This document shows positions 25,406 to 38,492 of a DNA stretch of 64,000 bases, piece after piece. Source of the DNA: Corynebacterium atrinae (lineage in GTDB: Bacteria; Actinomycetota; Actinomycetes; Mycobacteriales; Mycobacteriaceae); contig NZ_CP046977.1 of the NCBI RefSeq assembly GCF_030408455.1, forward strand, positions 620,001 to 684,000, written 5' to 3'. Under the pieces are notes generated by a model that did not search any database, had not been told where the DNA came from, and worked only from the letters and a program-made list of their open reading frames with translations. The position numbers and the translations under genes were made by a program. The first letter of the stretch is position 1. The number at the start of each line of letters is the position of its first letter.

Positions 25406-26395
25406 ATGACGACAGCGACAGCGGCGACCAGCCGAGACGCCCGCACGAGGAAAAAACTCTTCGATTGGAAGCTTCTCCTCGGAGTGGCGGTGGTTCTCGG
25501 ATTGCTCGCCGCTTCGTTGTCGGTGGGTGAATACGACATTCTCAATACCAGCGATGGCTGGGACATGTTCGCCACCACCCGCATTCCCCGGACCATTGCA
25601 CTGGTGCTCTCAGGCGCTGCGATGGCGATGTCCGGCCTGGTGATGCAGCTTCTCACGCAGAACCGCTTCGTCGAGCCCACGACCACCGGAACTACCGAAT
25701 GGGCCGGGCTTGGGCTGCTGGCGGTGACCTACTTCGTGCCCGCCGCATCCCTGCTCGACCGAATGTTTGGCGCCGTCTTCTTCGCCTTCATCGGCACAAT
25801 GGTCTTCTTCCTCTTTCTCCGCCGAGTTTCCCTGCGCTCCAGCCTCATCGTGCCGATCATCGGCATCATGCTCGGCGCAGTGGTGAGCTCGATTTCCACC
25901 TTCTTCGCCCTGCAGACCAACCTGCTCCAATCGTTGGGCGTGTGGTTTGCCGGCTCCTTCACTGACATCTTCCGCGGCCAATACGAAGCGCTGTGGATCG
26001 TCGTCATCGTGGTGGTGGCCGTGTTCATCTACGCCGATCGCCTCACCGTCGCCGGAATGGGTGAAGAGGTAGCCACCAACGTGGGCCTCAACTACAACCG
26101 AATGCTGCTCATCGGCACCGGCCTCATCGCGGTGGCGACGGGCGTGGTCACCGTCGTCGTGGGTAACCTGCCTTTCCTCGGGCTCATCGTCCCCAACGTG
26201 GTCTCGATGTTCCGTGGCGACGATCTCCGCTCCAACCTCCCGTGGGTGGCACTGCTTGGCATCGGCATCGTCACCGTCTGCGACCTTATCGGCCGCACCA
26301 TCATTTCTCCCTTCGAGATTCCGGTGTCCGTGATCCTCGGCATTATCGGCGCCATCGTCTTCGTCTTCCTGATCGTGAGGCAGCGCCGTGGATAA
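25406..26395 (+). CDS. Siderophore ABC transporter permease 1 (FecCD family)
   Basis: A 329-residue FecCD-type permease with about nine membrane helices (from KLLLGVAVVLGLLAASLSVG to the C-terminal VILGIIGAIVFVFLIV). Family motifs are TRIPRTIALVLSGAAMAMSGLVMQ near the N-terminus and GNLPFLGLIVPNVVSMFRGDD, the loop that contacts the ATPase. It resembles YclN of the Bacillus petrobactin system. It pairs with the next permease and overlaps its start by 8 bp. Confidence 0.9.
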   Translation: MTTATAATSRDARTRKKLFDWKLLLGVAVVLGLLAASLSVGEYDILNTSDGWDMFATTRIPRTIALVLSGAAMAMSGLVMQLLTQNRFVEPTTTGTTEWAGLGLLAVTYFVPAASLLDRMFGAVFFAFIGTMVFFLFLRRVSLRSSLIVPIIGIMLGAVVSSISTFFALQTNLLQSLGVWFAGSFTDIFRGQYEALWIVVIVVVAVFIYADRLTVAGMGEEVATNVGLNYNRMLLIGTGLIAVATGVVTVVVGNLPFLGLIVPNVVSMFRGDDLRSNLPWVALLGIGIVTVCDLIGRTIISPFEIPVSVILGIIGAIVFVFLIVRQRRG

Positions 26396-27536
26396 GAAGC
26401 GCTACGTCGAAGACATGGTTGAGCGGCCGGATTCCGCGGGAGTGGAAAATTTCCTCGGCAAAGAGACGGCTGCAGCTGCCCGCCAGGAGCAACTCGAGGA
26501 AACTTGGCCGAAGCACACTCCTGCCTCGCCACTCGGCCGCACGGCTGGGACCTTCCAGTCGCGGGCCGCCGCCCGCCGATACTGGATTATCTTGACAGCC
26601 GTCTACGGATTCGGGCTCCTCTTTGCCTTCGGTCTGCTGGCCTGGGGCAACCCCATGCCGTTTGGCAGTTCGACCTTTTGGCTCATCGCTCAACGGCGTG
26701 CCGACGCCGTCATAGCCATGATCATCGTCGCCGTCTGCCAGGCGGTGGCCACCGTGGCTTTCCAGACGGTGACCAACAATCGAATTATCACGCCGTCGAT
26801 CATGGGATTTGAATCGCTCTATACCGCGATCCATACCTCGACCATCTACTTTTTCGGTGCCGCCGGTCTCATCCAGGCCCGCAACCTCACGACTTTCCTG
26901 TTGCAGCTCGTTCTCATGGTGGGGCTTTCTCTCCTTCTTTACTCGTGGCTGTTGACGGGTAAGCACTCCAACATGCATGCCATGCTGCTGGTGGGAATCG
27001 TCATCGGCGGCGGCTTGGGCTCTGTTTCCACCTTCATGCAGCGCATGCTTACGCCTTCGGACTTCGACATCCTCACCGCCCGACTTTTCGGCTCGGTCAA
27101 CAACGCGGACCCGTCCTACTACCCGATCGCCATCACGCTTGTCGGGGGAGCGACGCTGCTCATGTACCTCAATTCCCGCAAACTCAATATCATCGCGCTC
27201 GGCCGAGATACCTCAACTAACCTGGGTTTGCCGTACAAGGGCCTGGCCATTTACACGTTGATCCTGGTTTCCGTGCTCATGGCGGTGTCGACGGCGCTTG
27301 TCGGTCCGATGACTTTCCTCGGGTTCCTGGTGGCCACCCTGGCCTACCAATTCGCCGATACCTATGACCACCGTTTCCTCTTTCCCATGGCGGCGGGCTT
27401 GGCATTCCTCGTGCTCACCGGGGCATACTTCATCATGAATCACGTCTTCTATGCCCAGGGCGTGGTCTCCATCATCATTGAGCTGATTGGCGGCTCGGTG
27501 TTCCTGTACGTCATCCTCAGAAAGGGCCGGCTGTGA
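26388..27536 (+). CDS. Siderophore ABC transporter permease 2 (FecCD family)
   Basis: A 382-residue FecCD permease, longer than its partner because of a soluble N-terminal extension of about 60 residues (MDKKRYVEDMVERPDSAG...). The extension is not typical of the family. Nine or so helices follow. Motifs include FQTVTNNRIITPSIMGFESLY and GPMTFLGFLVATLAYQF. It resembles YclO. A later start inside the extension cannot be excluded, for example ATG 26415. It overlaps the first permease by 8 bp and the ATPase gene by 4 bp. Confidence 0.87.
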   Translation: MDKKRYVEDMVERPDSAGVENFLGKETAAAARQEQLEETWPKHTPASPLGRTAGTFQSRAAARRYWIILTAVYGFGLLFAFGLLAWGNPMPFGSSTFWLIAQRRADAVIAMIIVAVCQAVATVAFQTVTNNRIITPSIMGFESLYTAIHTSTIYFFGAAGLIQARNLTTFLLQLVLMVGLSLLLYSWLLTGKHSNMHAMLLVGIVIGGGLGSVSTFMQRMLTPSDFDILTARLFGSVNNADPSYYPIAITLVGGATLLMYLNSRKLNIIALGRDTSTNLGLPYKGLAIYTLILVSVLMAVSTALVGPMTFLGFLVATLAYQFADTYDHRFLFPMAAGLAFLVLTGAYFIMNHVFYAQGVVSIIIELIGGSVFLYVILRKGRL

Positions 27537-28288
27537 TTACGCTGAACAATGTCCGCAAGGAATACAACAGTGAGGTCGCCATTGGCCCGGTGAATCTGGA
27601 GATTCCCGCCGGCGGAATCACTGCCCTCGTGGGCCCCAATGGTGCCGGCAAGTCGACCTTACTCACCATGATTGGTCGACTTCTCGCCTTGGATGACGGC
27701 GATATCAAGGTGGCGCAGTACGACGTGTCCACCACTAAGTCCAAGGACTTGGCCAAGATCATTTCCATCCTGCGCCAGGAAAATCACTTCATCACCAAGC
27801 TGACGGTGCGCCAGCTCGTTGGCTTTGGTCGTTTCCCTTATTCCGGTGGGCGATTGACCAAAGAGGATGAGGCGATCATTTCTCGCTACATCGACTTCCT
27901 TCACCTCACGGATCTGGAGAATCGCTACCTCGATCAGTTGTCCGGCGGTCAGCGTCAGCGCGCCTATGTCGCGATGGTCTTGTGCCAGGAAACTGATTAC
28001 GTGCTTCTCGACGAACCCCTCAACAACCTCGACATCGCCCACTCCGTCGAGATGATGCGCCATCTGCATCAGGCGGCCCGCGAGCTCGGCCGCACCATCA
28101 TCGTCGTTCTACATGACATCAACTTCGCCGCCCAATACGCCGATTACATCTGCGCGGTGAAGGCTGGCGAAATCGTCGAGTTCGGCCCTTCCGCGGAGAT
28201 CATGTGCGATGAGGTCCTCACGAGCATCTTCAACACCCCGGTTCAGGTCATCGAAGGGCCCAACGGTCCGATCGCCACGTACCACTAA
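27533..28288 (+). CDS. Siderophore ABC transporter ATP-binding protein
   Basis: A 251-residue ABC ATPase of the FepC/YclP type. Walker A is GPNGAGKST, the Q-loop is ILRQENHF, the signature is LSGGQRQR and Walker B is YVLLDEP, with the switch His in VLHDIN. It energises uptake through the two permeases. The start overlaps the preceding stop (GTGATTA), so translation is coupled. No terminator is evident before the rrn promoter region. Confidence 0.94.
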   Translation: MITLNNVRKEYNSEVAIGPVNLEIPAGGITALVGPNGAGKSTLLTMIGRLLALDDGDIKVAQYDVSTTKSKDLAKIISILRQENHFITKLTVRQLVGFGRFPYSGGRLTKEDEAIISRYIDFLHLTDLENRYLDQLSGGQRQRAYVAMVLCQETDYVLLDEPLNNLDIAHSVEMMRHLHQAARELGRTIIVVLHDINFAAQYADYICAVKAGEIVEFGPSAEIMCDEVLTSIFNTPVQVIEGPNGPIATYH

Positions 28289-28343
28289 AAGATGCTTTTC
28301 GACGCCCGCCCGTCCCGACGTTTATCCGCCGTGACCGGCAGAT

Positions 28344-28373
28344 TTGTCTTATCTGCATCGATCTTCGTATAGT
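28344..28373 (+). promoter_or_regulatory. rrn promoter candidate P1
   Basis: TTGTCT (28344-28349) and TATAGT (28368-28373) are separated by 18 bp, about 530 bp before mature 16S rRNA. Tandem distant promoters are usual for actinobacterial rrn operons. Confidence 0.55.
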
Positions 28374-28444
28374 ATTCAACGTTGCCAACGAGCAGCCGAG
28401 AGGTTGCAAGGCGGCAGAGAAAATATGAACTTCATAGCCCGGAT

Positions 28445-28473
28445 TTGACAGTGTCAGTCCGCTAGCGTAAGTT
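28445..28473 (+). promoter_or_regulatory. rrn promoter candidate P2
   Basis: A consensus -35 TTGACA (28445-28450) and TAAGTT (28468-28473) are separated by 17 bp. The perfect -35 box makes this a good candidate for the main rrn promoter. Confidence 0.6.
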
Positions 28474-28524
28474 CAAACAAGTCGCTCCGAGCGGGTCGCA
28501 AGGCCGCAGCAGAGGGTGTACGGA

Positions 28525-28553
28525 TGTTGTGTGAGAACTCAATAGTGTGCCAA
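28525..28553 (+). promoter_or_regulatory. rrn leader box (conserved actinobacterial leader motif)
   Basis: The motif TGTGTGAGAACTCAATAGTG matches a conserved leader element of actinobacterial rrn operons, thought to act in antitermination or rRNA processing. A second copy with three changes lies in the 16S-23S spacer at 30768-30792. The rest of the leader (28554-28902) is G/T-rich; I see no gene in it. Confidence 0.6.
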
Positions 28554-28902
28554 TGTACTTTTGTTTGTGATGATGATTGTGCTGTTGGCCAGCTGTGCCC
28601 TCCGGCGTGTTGTTTGGTGGGTGTGGTTGGTGTGTGCCGGGTGGTACCTCTTCTTGGATCGGGTGCCACGGTAAATAACGCGCCATGTGCATGTCCCTGT
28701 GAGGGGGTGTGTGGGTGGTGAGTGTGTCCGGTACGTGCAGTGATTTGACAGTCGTTGTCGTATATTTTTTTGCCCACCTTGTATCTTCCCCGTCGGGTTG
28801 TGGGGGTGGGTGTGAGCAGTTGATGATTTTTTTTGAATCGTTGGTTGTTTGTTTTTTGGTTGGGTTTTGGGCTCTGCCTGGAATTGTTTCTTCTGAAATT
28901 TT

Positions 28903-34032
<5,130 letters not shown>

Positions 34033-34210
34033 GCGCACGCTTGAGTGATTGAGTGTGGTGGTGTTGCGCAACGTAACAAAAATAAACCAATGATCGCCCT
34101 TGTGGTGGTTGGTTCGCGTCCATTATGCAGTGTCTGACACAGCATCGTGTCACGAAACAGTTCACGTGCCTTGCCTTGTGTGGGGTGGGTGGTGTTGTTT
34201 CGGTGGGTGT

Positions 34211-34328
34211 GTCGGTGGTTGATGGCAGCAGGGAAACGCCCGGTCCCTTTCCGAACCCGGAAGCTAAGCCTGGTTGCGCTGATGGTACTGCACCTGGGAG
34301 GGTGTGGGAGAGTAGGTTACCGCCGACG
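34211..34328 (+). rRNA. rrf: 5S ribosomal RNA
   Basis: About 118 nt with the universal core GGGAAACGCCCGGTCCC and TTCCGAACCCGGAAGCTAAG. The 5' GTCGGTGG pairs with 3' ACCGCCGAC. A second TCGGTGG just upstream (34199-34205) makes the exact 5' end uncertain by about 10 nt. Confidence 0.95.
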
Positions 34329-34351
34329 CTAAAAATTTAACAAGAAGTTGG

Positions 34352-34403
34352 AAGGCTCTGTACGATTGATCCCTTGGTGGGTTGGTGGTACAGAGCCTTT
34401 TTC
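34352..34403 (+). terminator. rrn operon terminator
   Basis: Stem AAGGCTCTGTAC pairs with GTACAGAGCCTT across a 24-nt loop and is followed by TTTTCTTTT. It lies 24 bp after 5S. Confidence 0.85.
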
Positions 34404-34493
34404 TTTTGCATGCATGCCAAAAGAGGGTGGGTTAGCTATTGGCATCGCCGGTGACACCACAACAACGAGAAGTTGATTGTCGCGCACCTGGCG

Positions 34494-34965
34494 CTAGCTC
34501 ATAGTCGGAAACAGCCGTGACGGCGCAGCAAAACTCCGCTCCTTGCCACTCAGAGGATCGATGAACCTGAGCCCGCTAGCCCTTAGATGCATGGGAACGC
34601 GGAAGTCTTCTTCGGCTTCGGTGTGGATGCGTGGGTACACGGGATCGCCGAGAATCGGCACGCCGGCGGCCCACATGTGGAGACGCAGCTGGTGCGTCCG
34701 ACCTGTTTTCGGTTGGAGCACATAGCGACCCTGGGGTTCTAGGGGGCCGTGGACGCTAGTCAGTGCTACTTGTTAATCGGGAGCGACTGGCTGCACGACG
34801 AGAAGTGTTGTGTGTGCATTGGGCTCTCCGGGGGTGATGAATCCTTGAATGTCGCCGGGGGTTTTGATCATGTGTGACGACCAGTCCAGGATGCCATGGT
34901 TGCCACGATGTGAGATCACCATGTTAAAAGGGTTCCTCTCGCAGCCCCGAGGGCGGGTGAGAGGA
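34494..34965 (-). pseudogene. RluA-type 23S rRNA pseudouridine synthase remnant with in-frame stop
   Basis: The minus strand from about 34965 encodes a degraded RluA-family C-terminal half. It reads RNPFNMVISHRGNHGILDW, then SHMIKTPGDIQGFITPGEPNAH and a TAA stop at 34773-34775; the same frame continues with QVALTSVHGPLEPQGRYVL, then QPKTGRTHQLRLHMWAAGVP and ILGDPVYPRI to the normal end at 34494. The PKTGRTHQLRxHM block is the family signature. The N-terminal half with the catalytic Asp is absent: a TGA precedes the homologous stretch and the aminotransferase gene follows. One nonsense change plus a 5' loss show a decayed gene, next to the rrn operon. Confidence 0.78.
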
Positions 34966-34999
34966 GCCCCATTAACAGCGTGAGATCACGCGAAGAGAA

Positions 35000-36166
35000 C
35001 TAAATGCCTAGCTGGGTGATCCGCCGGGCGGCCTCGGCCAGTCTTTCGGGCCGTTTGCAGAAGGCGAAGCGGACTTTGGTGCGCCAGGGTTCAGGGTCGT
35101 CGCAGAAAACTTGGACTGGAATGGCGGCAACGCCAATCTGTTGGGGGAGAGCGGTGCAGAACTCGACGCCGTCGCTGAAGCCCAGGGGAGCGATGTCGAC
35201 CACGGTGAAGTAGGTGCCCGCGGTGGAGGAGACGGGGAAGCCGGCGGTGCGGAGGGCGTCGCCAAGCATGTCTCGGTTGGCTTGCAGGTCGCTGACCATT
35301 GCCTGGAGCCAAGCCGATTCGTGTTCCATGGCGTATTGGACGGCCGGTTGGAAAGGCGTGGGTCCGACGTAGGTCATGAATTGCTTGGCTTTAAGGACGA
35401 CGTCGAGAAGCGGGGCGGGGGCGAGTGCCCAGCCGATTTTCCAGCCGGTCACGTTGTAGGTTTTCGCGGCGGAGGAGACGGTGATGGTCCGGGACCACAT
35501 GCCCGGCAGGGCGGCCAGGGCGGTGTGCGTGGCGCCGTCAAAGACGAGATTTTCGTAAACCTCATCAGAAAGGACGAGCAGGTCGAGCTCCACGCAGACA
35601 GTGGAAAGCTCCAACAAGACCTCCCGGGAAAACACGGAGCCGGTCGGGTTGTGCGGGGAGTTGATGATGATCATGGCGGTCCGCGGAGTGATGGCGGCGC
35701 GGACGGCATCGACGTCGACGGTCCAGGTATCCCCGGCCGGTGCCAGCGGAACCGCAACACGGGTCGCCCCGGCCAACGCAATGGCGGCGGCGTAGGCGTC
35801 GTAGTAGGGCTCAAGGACGATGACCTCGGAGCCCGGTTCGACGAGGCCTAGGACGGTGGCGGAGATAGCTTCGGTGGCACCGACGGTGACCAGCACTTCC
35901 GCGTCCGCATCGTAAGCCACCCCGTAGTCGCGCTGGCGCTGCCTGGCGATCGCCGAACGCAGCCCCAGGAAACCGCGGCCGGGTCCGTATTGGTTGTTGC
36001 CGGAGGAGATCTCGGAGCAGGCGAGTTCGAGCATGGCGGCGGGGCCGTCGGAATCTGGGTAGCCCTGGCCAAGGTTGATGGCGTCGTATTTGGCGGCCAG
36101 CTCGGTCATCGTGGCGAAGACGGTTTCGCCGAAGGGCTGCAGGCGCGTAACTTCCCTGCCGCTCAT
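35000..36166 (-). CDS. PLP-dependent class I/II aminotransferase
   Basis: A 388-residue fold-type I aminotransferase. The PLP-lysine lies in SSAAKTYNVTGWKIGWAL near residue 232, and IINSPHNPTGSVFS and LSDEVYENLVFDG supply the conserved Asn and Asp/Tyr. It is closest in pattern to the YbdL/DapC-like group (Rv0858c), so methionine/keto-acid or N-succinyl-diaminopimelate transamination are both possible. The start ATG 36166 gives MSGREVTRLQPFGETVF; upstream in-frame codons run into the next gene. It overlaps the DUF3239 gene end by 4 bp. Confidence 0.88.
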   Translation of the reverse strand: MSGREVTRLQPFGETVFATMTELAAKYDAINLGQGYPDSDGPAAMLELACSEISSGNNQYGPGRGFLGLRSAIARQRQRDYGVAYDADAEVLVTVGATEAISATVLGLVEPGSEVIVLEPYYDAYAAAIALAGATRVAVPLAPAGDTWTVDVDAVRAAITPRTAMIIINSPHNPTGSVFSREVLLELSTVCVELDLLVLSDEVYENLVFDGATHTALAALPGMWSRTITVSSAAKTYNVTGWKIGWALAPAPLLDVVLKAKQFMTYVGPTPFQPAVQYAMEHESAWLQAMVSDLQANRDMLGDALRTAGFPVSSTAGTYFTVVDIAPLGFSDGVEFCTALPQQIGVAAIPVQVFCDDPEPWRTKVRFAFCKRPERLAEAARRITQLGI

Positions 36167-36813
36167 GACAGCACCAGGAGGTTGAAGTCGGTGGCTTTGA
36201 CATCGCTGAGCCGCTTGCGGGCCTTCTCCAGGCGGTTCCACTGGTCGTCGGGAATGGATTTGCGGGCAATTTCTACCAGGTCCACATCGGGGGTGCCCCA
36301 GGCGATGGGCATGGGGGAAATCTCGTCCCAATGGTCTTGGTTGCGGACGGTGCGGCGGCCGGAGACAGCGGCAACGGGCAGGCGGGTGCCCAGCTTGGGG
36401 TCCTTGATGCCGTTGATGCGGGTCACAGTGCGCAGTGCCGCGCCCCAGCGCGGAGGGAGGTCAGGGTCGACGTTGGTGTTGACCAGGGCCATGATGACGA
36501 AGTCGCGTTCGTTGACTTCAGCGATGACGGCCGGAGCCAGCGGGTACTTGTCATAGAGGTCTTGGGCGGTGCCGACCTGGCGGGGCACGACGAACACGAG
36601 GAAGAAGCACACGATGGCGAAGGTCAGCAGGATAAGTCCGGTGATGAAGCCCCAGGCCTGACCGGCGCCGAACCAGAAGTACACTGCCCCCGCAAGTACT
36701 AGGAGAATGAGGCCGAACACGCCTGCCGAGAGTTGGAGACGCCGGGTGTCTTTGAGCATCTCGTTGTTCTTCTTGGCAAATGCCTCGTCGACATCAAACT
36801 TAAATACCTTCAT
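36163..36813 (-). CDS. DUF3239-type membrane protein
   Basis: A 216-residue protein with two adjacent membrane helices (about 29-50 and 55-77) and a cytoplasmic domain of about 135 residues (from VVPRQVGTAQDLYDKYPLAP to NLLVLS). The domain matches my memory of the corynebacterial DUF3239 family; its function is unknown. It is in one unit with the aminotransferase (4-bp overlap) and lies 11 bp after the XPB gene, so all three may be cotranscribed. Confidence 0.72.
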   Translation of the reverse strand: MKVFKFDVDEAFAKKNNEMLKDTRRLQLSAGVFGLILLVLAGAVYFWFGAGQAWGFITGLILLTFAIVCFFLVFVVPRQVGTAQDLYDKYPLAPAVIAEVNERDFVIMALVNTNVDPDLPPRWGAALRTVTRINGIKDPKLGTRLPVAAVSGRRTVRNQDHWDEISPMPIAWGTPDVDLVEIARKSIPDDQWNRLEKARKRLSDVKATDFNLLVLS

Positions 36814-36824
36814 GGGGTTTCATC

Positions 36825-38483
36825 CTAATCGAGGTCGTCGGCGTCGATGATGCGGTAGGCGTAGCCCTGCTCGGCGAGGAATCGTTGCCGGTGGGCAGCG
36901 TATTCGGAGTCGAGGGTGTCCCGGGAGACAACGGAGTAGAAGTGGGCTTCGCCGCCGTCGGCCTTGGGCCGCAGCAATCGGCCGAGGCGTTGGGCTTCCT
37001 CCTGCCGGGAACCGAATGTGCCGGACACCTGGATGGCGACGGCTGCCTCGGGCAGGTCGATCGAGAAGTTCGCCACCTTGCTCACCACCAACACGGAGAT
37101 GTCGCCCGAGCGGAACGCATCGAAAAGCTCCTGGCGGCGCTTGGTGGAGGTGCGGCCCTCGATGATGGGGGCGTCGAAACGCTCGGACAACTCTTCGAGT
37201 TGGTCCAGGTAGGCCCCGATGATCAGCGTCGGCTGTCCGGCATGACGTTTCAAAAGCTTATCGACGACCCGCATCTTCGCCCCCGCACTCGCCGCCAGGC
37301 GGTAGCGGTCCGAGGTCTCGGCCGTGGCATAGGTCATCCGCTCCGCTTCGCTCATCGTGGTGCGGACTTCCACGCATTCGGCCGTGGCGATGAAGCCCTG
37401 GGCCTCGATGTCTTTCCAGGGGGCGTCGTAGCGTTTGGGGCCGATGAGGGAGAAGACGTCACCCTCGCGGCCGTCCTCGCGCACGAGGGTGGCGGTGAGA
37501 CCGAGGCGACGCCGTGATTGCAAGTCTGAGGTCATGCGGAACACGGGGGCCGGGAGGAGGTGAACCTCGTCGTAGATGATGAGGCCCCAGTCGCGGGAAT
37601 CGAAAAGCTCCAGGGCCCGGTACTCGCCCTTCGTTTTGCGGGTGACCACCTGGTACGTGGCGATGGTGACCGGGCGGATCTCCTTGCGTTCGCCGGAGTA
37701 CTCGCCGATCTCCTCGGCGGTGAGAGTCGTGCGCCGGAGCAACTCGTCGCGCCATTGACGGCCTGCGACGGTATTGGTGACGAGGATCAGCGTCGTCGCC
37801 TGGGCCCGCGCCATCGAGGCCGCCCCGACCATGGTTTTACCGGCCCCACAGGGCAACACGACGACTCCTGAGCCGCCCTCCCAGAACGAGTCGGCGGCGT
37901 AGCGCTGGTAGTCGCGCAGCTCCCAGTGTTCGTTGGCGGTGGACAAGGCGATGGGATGAGCTTCGCCGTCGACGTAGCCGGCAAGGTCTTCTGCGGGCCA
38001 GCCCACTTTGAGCAGTTCTTGCTTCAGTCGCCCACGTTCGGAGGGGTGCACGGCAAAGGTCTCGTCATCGATCCGCTCACCGAACATCGGTCGAATCTTT
38101 TTGTGCCGTTCCAGCTCGGCGAGGATCGCTGGCTCGGCCGATTCGAGGACGAGGCCGTGGGCCGGGTGTTTGTGCAACCGCACGCGACCGTAGCGAGACA
38201 TGGTCTCGGCGACGTCGATAAGCAAAGGCTGGGGGACGGGGAAGCGGGAGAAACGCTCCAGGACATCGACCACCTGCTCGGCGTCGTGGCCCGCGGCGCG
38301 CGCGTTCCACAGCGCGAGGGGCGTGATGCGATAGGTATGCACGTGCTCGGGGGCGCGTTCTAGCTCGGCGAACGGCGCGAGGGCGGCGCGGGCCTCATCG
38401 GCCAGGGCGTGATCAATCTCCAGCAGGACCGTCTTGTCCGATTGCACGATGAGGGGTCCGTCGCCAAAAGCCATGGACGCCAT
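36825..38483 (-). CDS. XPB/ERCC3-type DNA repair helicase
   Basis: A 552-residue superfamily 2 helicase of the bacterial XPB group. An N-terminal domain (1-180) leads to ELRDYQRYAADSFWEGG (Q-like region), Walker A LPCGAGKTM, the DEVHLLP box and SAT-like LTATLVREDG. The C-terminal half has LIIGAYLDQLEELSERF and the motif VI QEEAQRLGRLLRPK. Bacterial XPB is a 3'-5' helicase believed to work in nucleotide excision repair or transcription-coupled repair with the nuclease Bax1 in archaea; no Bax1 is near. The neighbouring 734-residue protein is its usual partner in actinobacteria. ATG 38474 is an alternative start. Confidence 0.93.
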   Translation of the reverse strand: MASMAFGDGPLIVQSDKTVLLEIDHALADEARAALAPFAELERAPEHVHTYRITPLALWNARAAGHDAEQVVDVLERFSRFPVPQPLLIDVAETMSRYGRVRLHKHPAHGLVLESAEPAILAELERHKKIRPMFGERIDDETFAVHPSERGRLKQELLKVGWPAEDLAGYVDGEAHPIALSTANEHWELRDYQRYAADSFWEGGSGVVVLPCGAGKTMVGAASMARAQATTLILVTNTVAGRQWRDELLRRTTLTAEEIGEYSGERKEIRPVTIATYQVVTRKTKGEYRALELFDSRDWGLIIYDEVHLLPAPVFRMTSDLQSRRRLGLTATLVREDGREGDVFSLIGPKRYDAPWKDIEAQGFIATAECVEVRTTMSEAERMTYATAETSDRYRLAASAGAKMRVVDKLLKRHAGQPTLIIGAYLDQLEELSERFDAPIIEGRTSTKRRQELFDAFRSGDISVLVVSKVANFSIDLPEAAVAIQVSGTFGSRQEEAQRLGRLLRPKADGGEAHFYSVVSRDTLDSEYAAHRQRFLAEQGYAYRIIDADDLD

Positions 38484-38492
38484 TATGGCACG

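Noticed and set aside
28745..28766. TTGACA followed by TATATT in the rrn leader as a third promoter
   Set aside because: The spacing is only 10 bp, too short for a sigma-70-type promoter.
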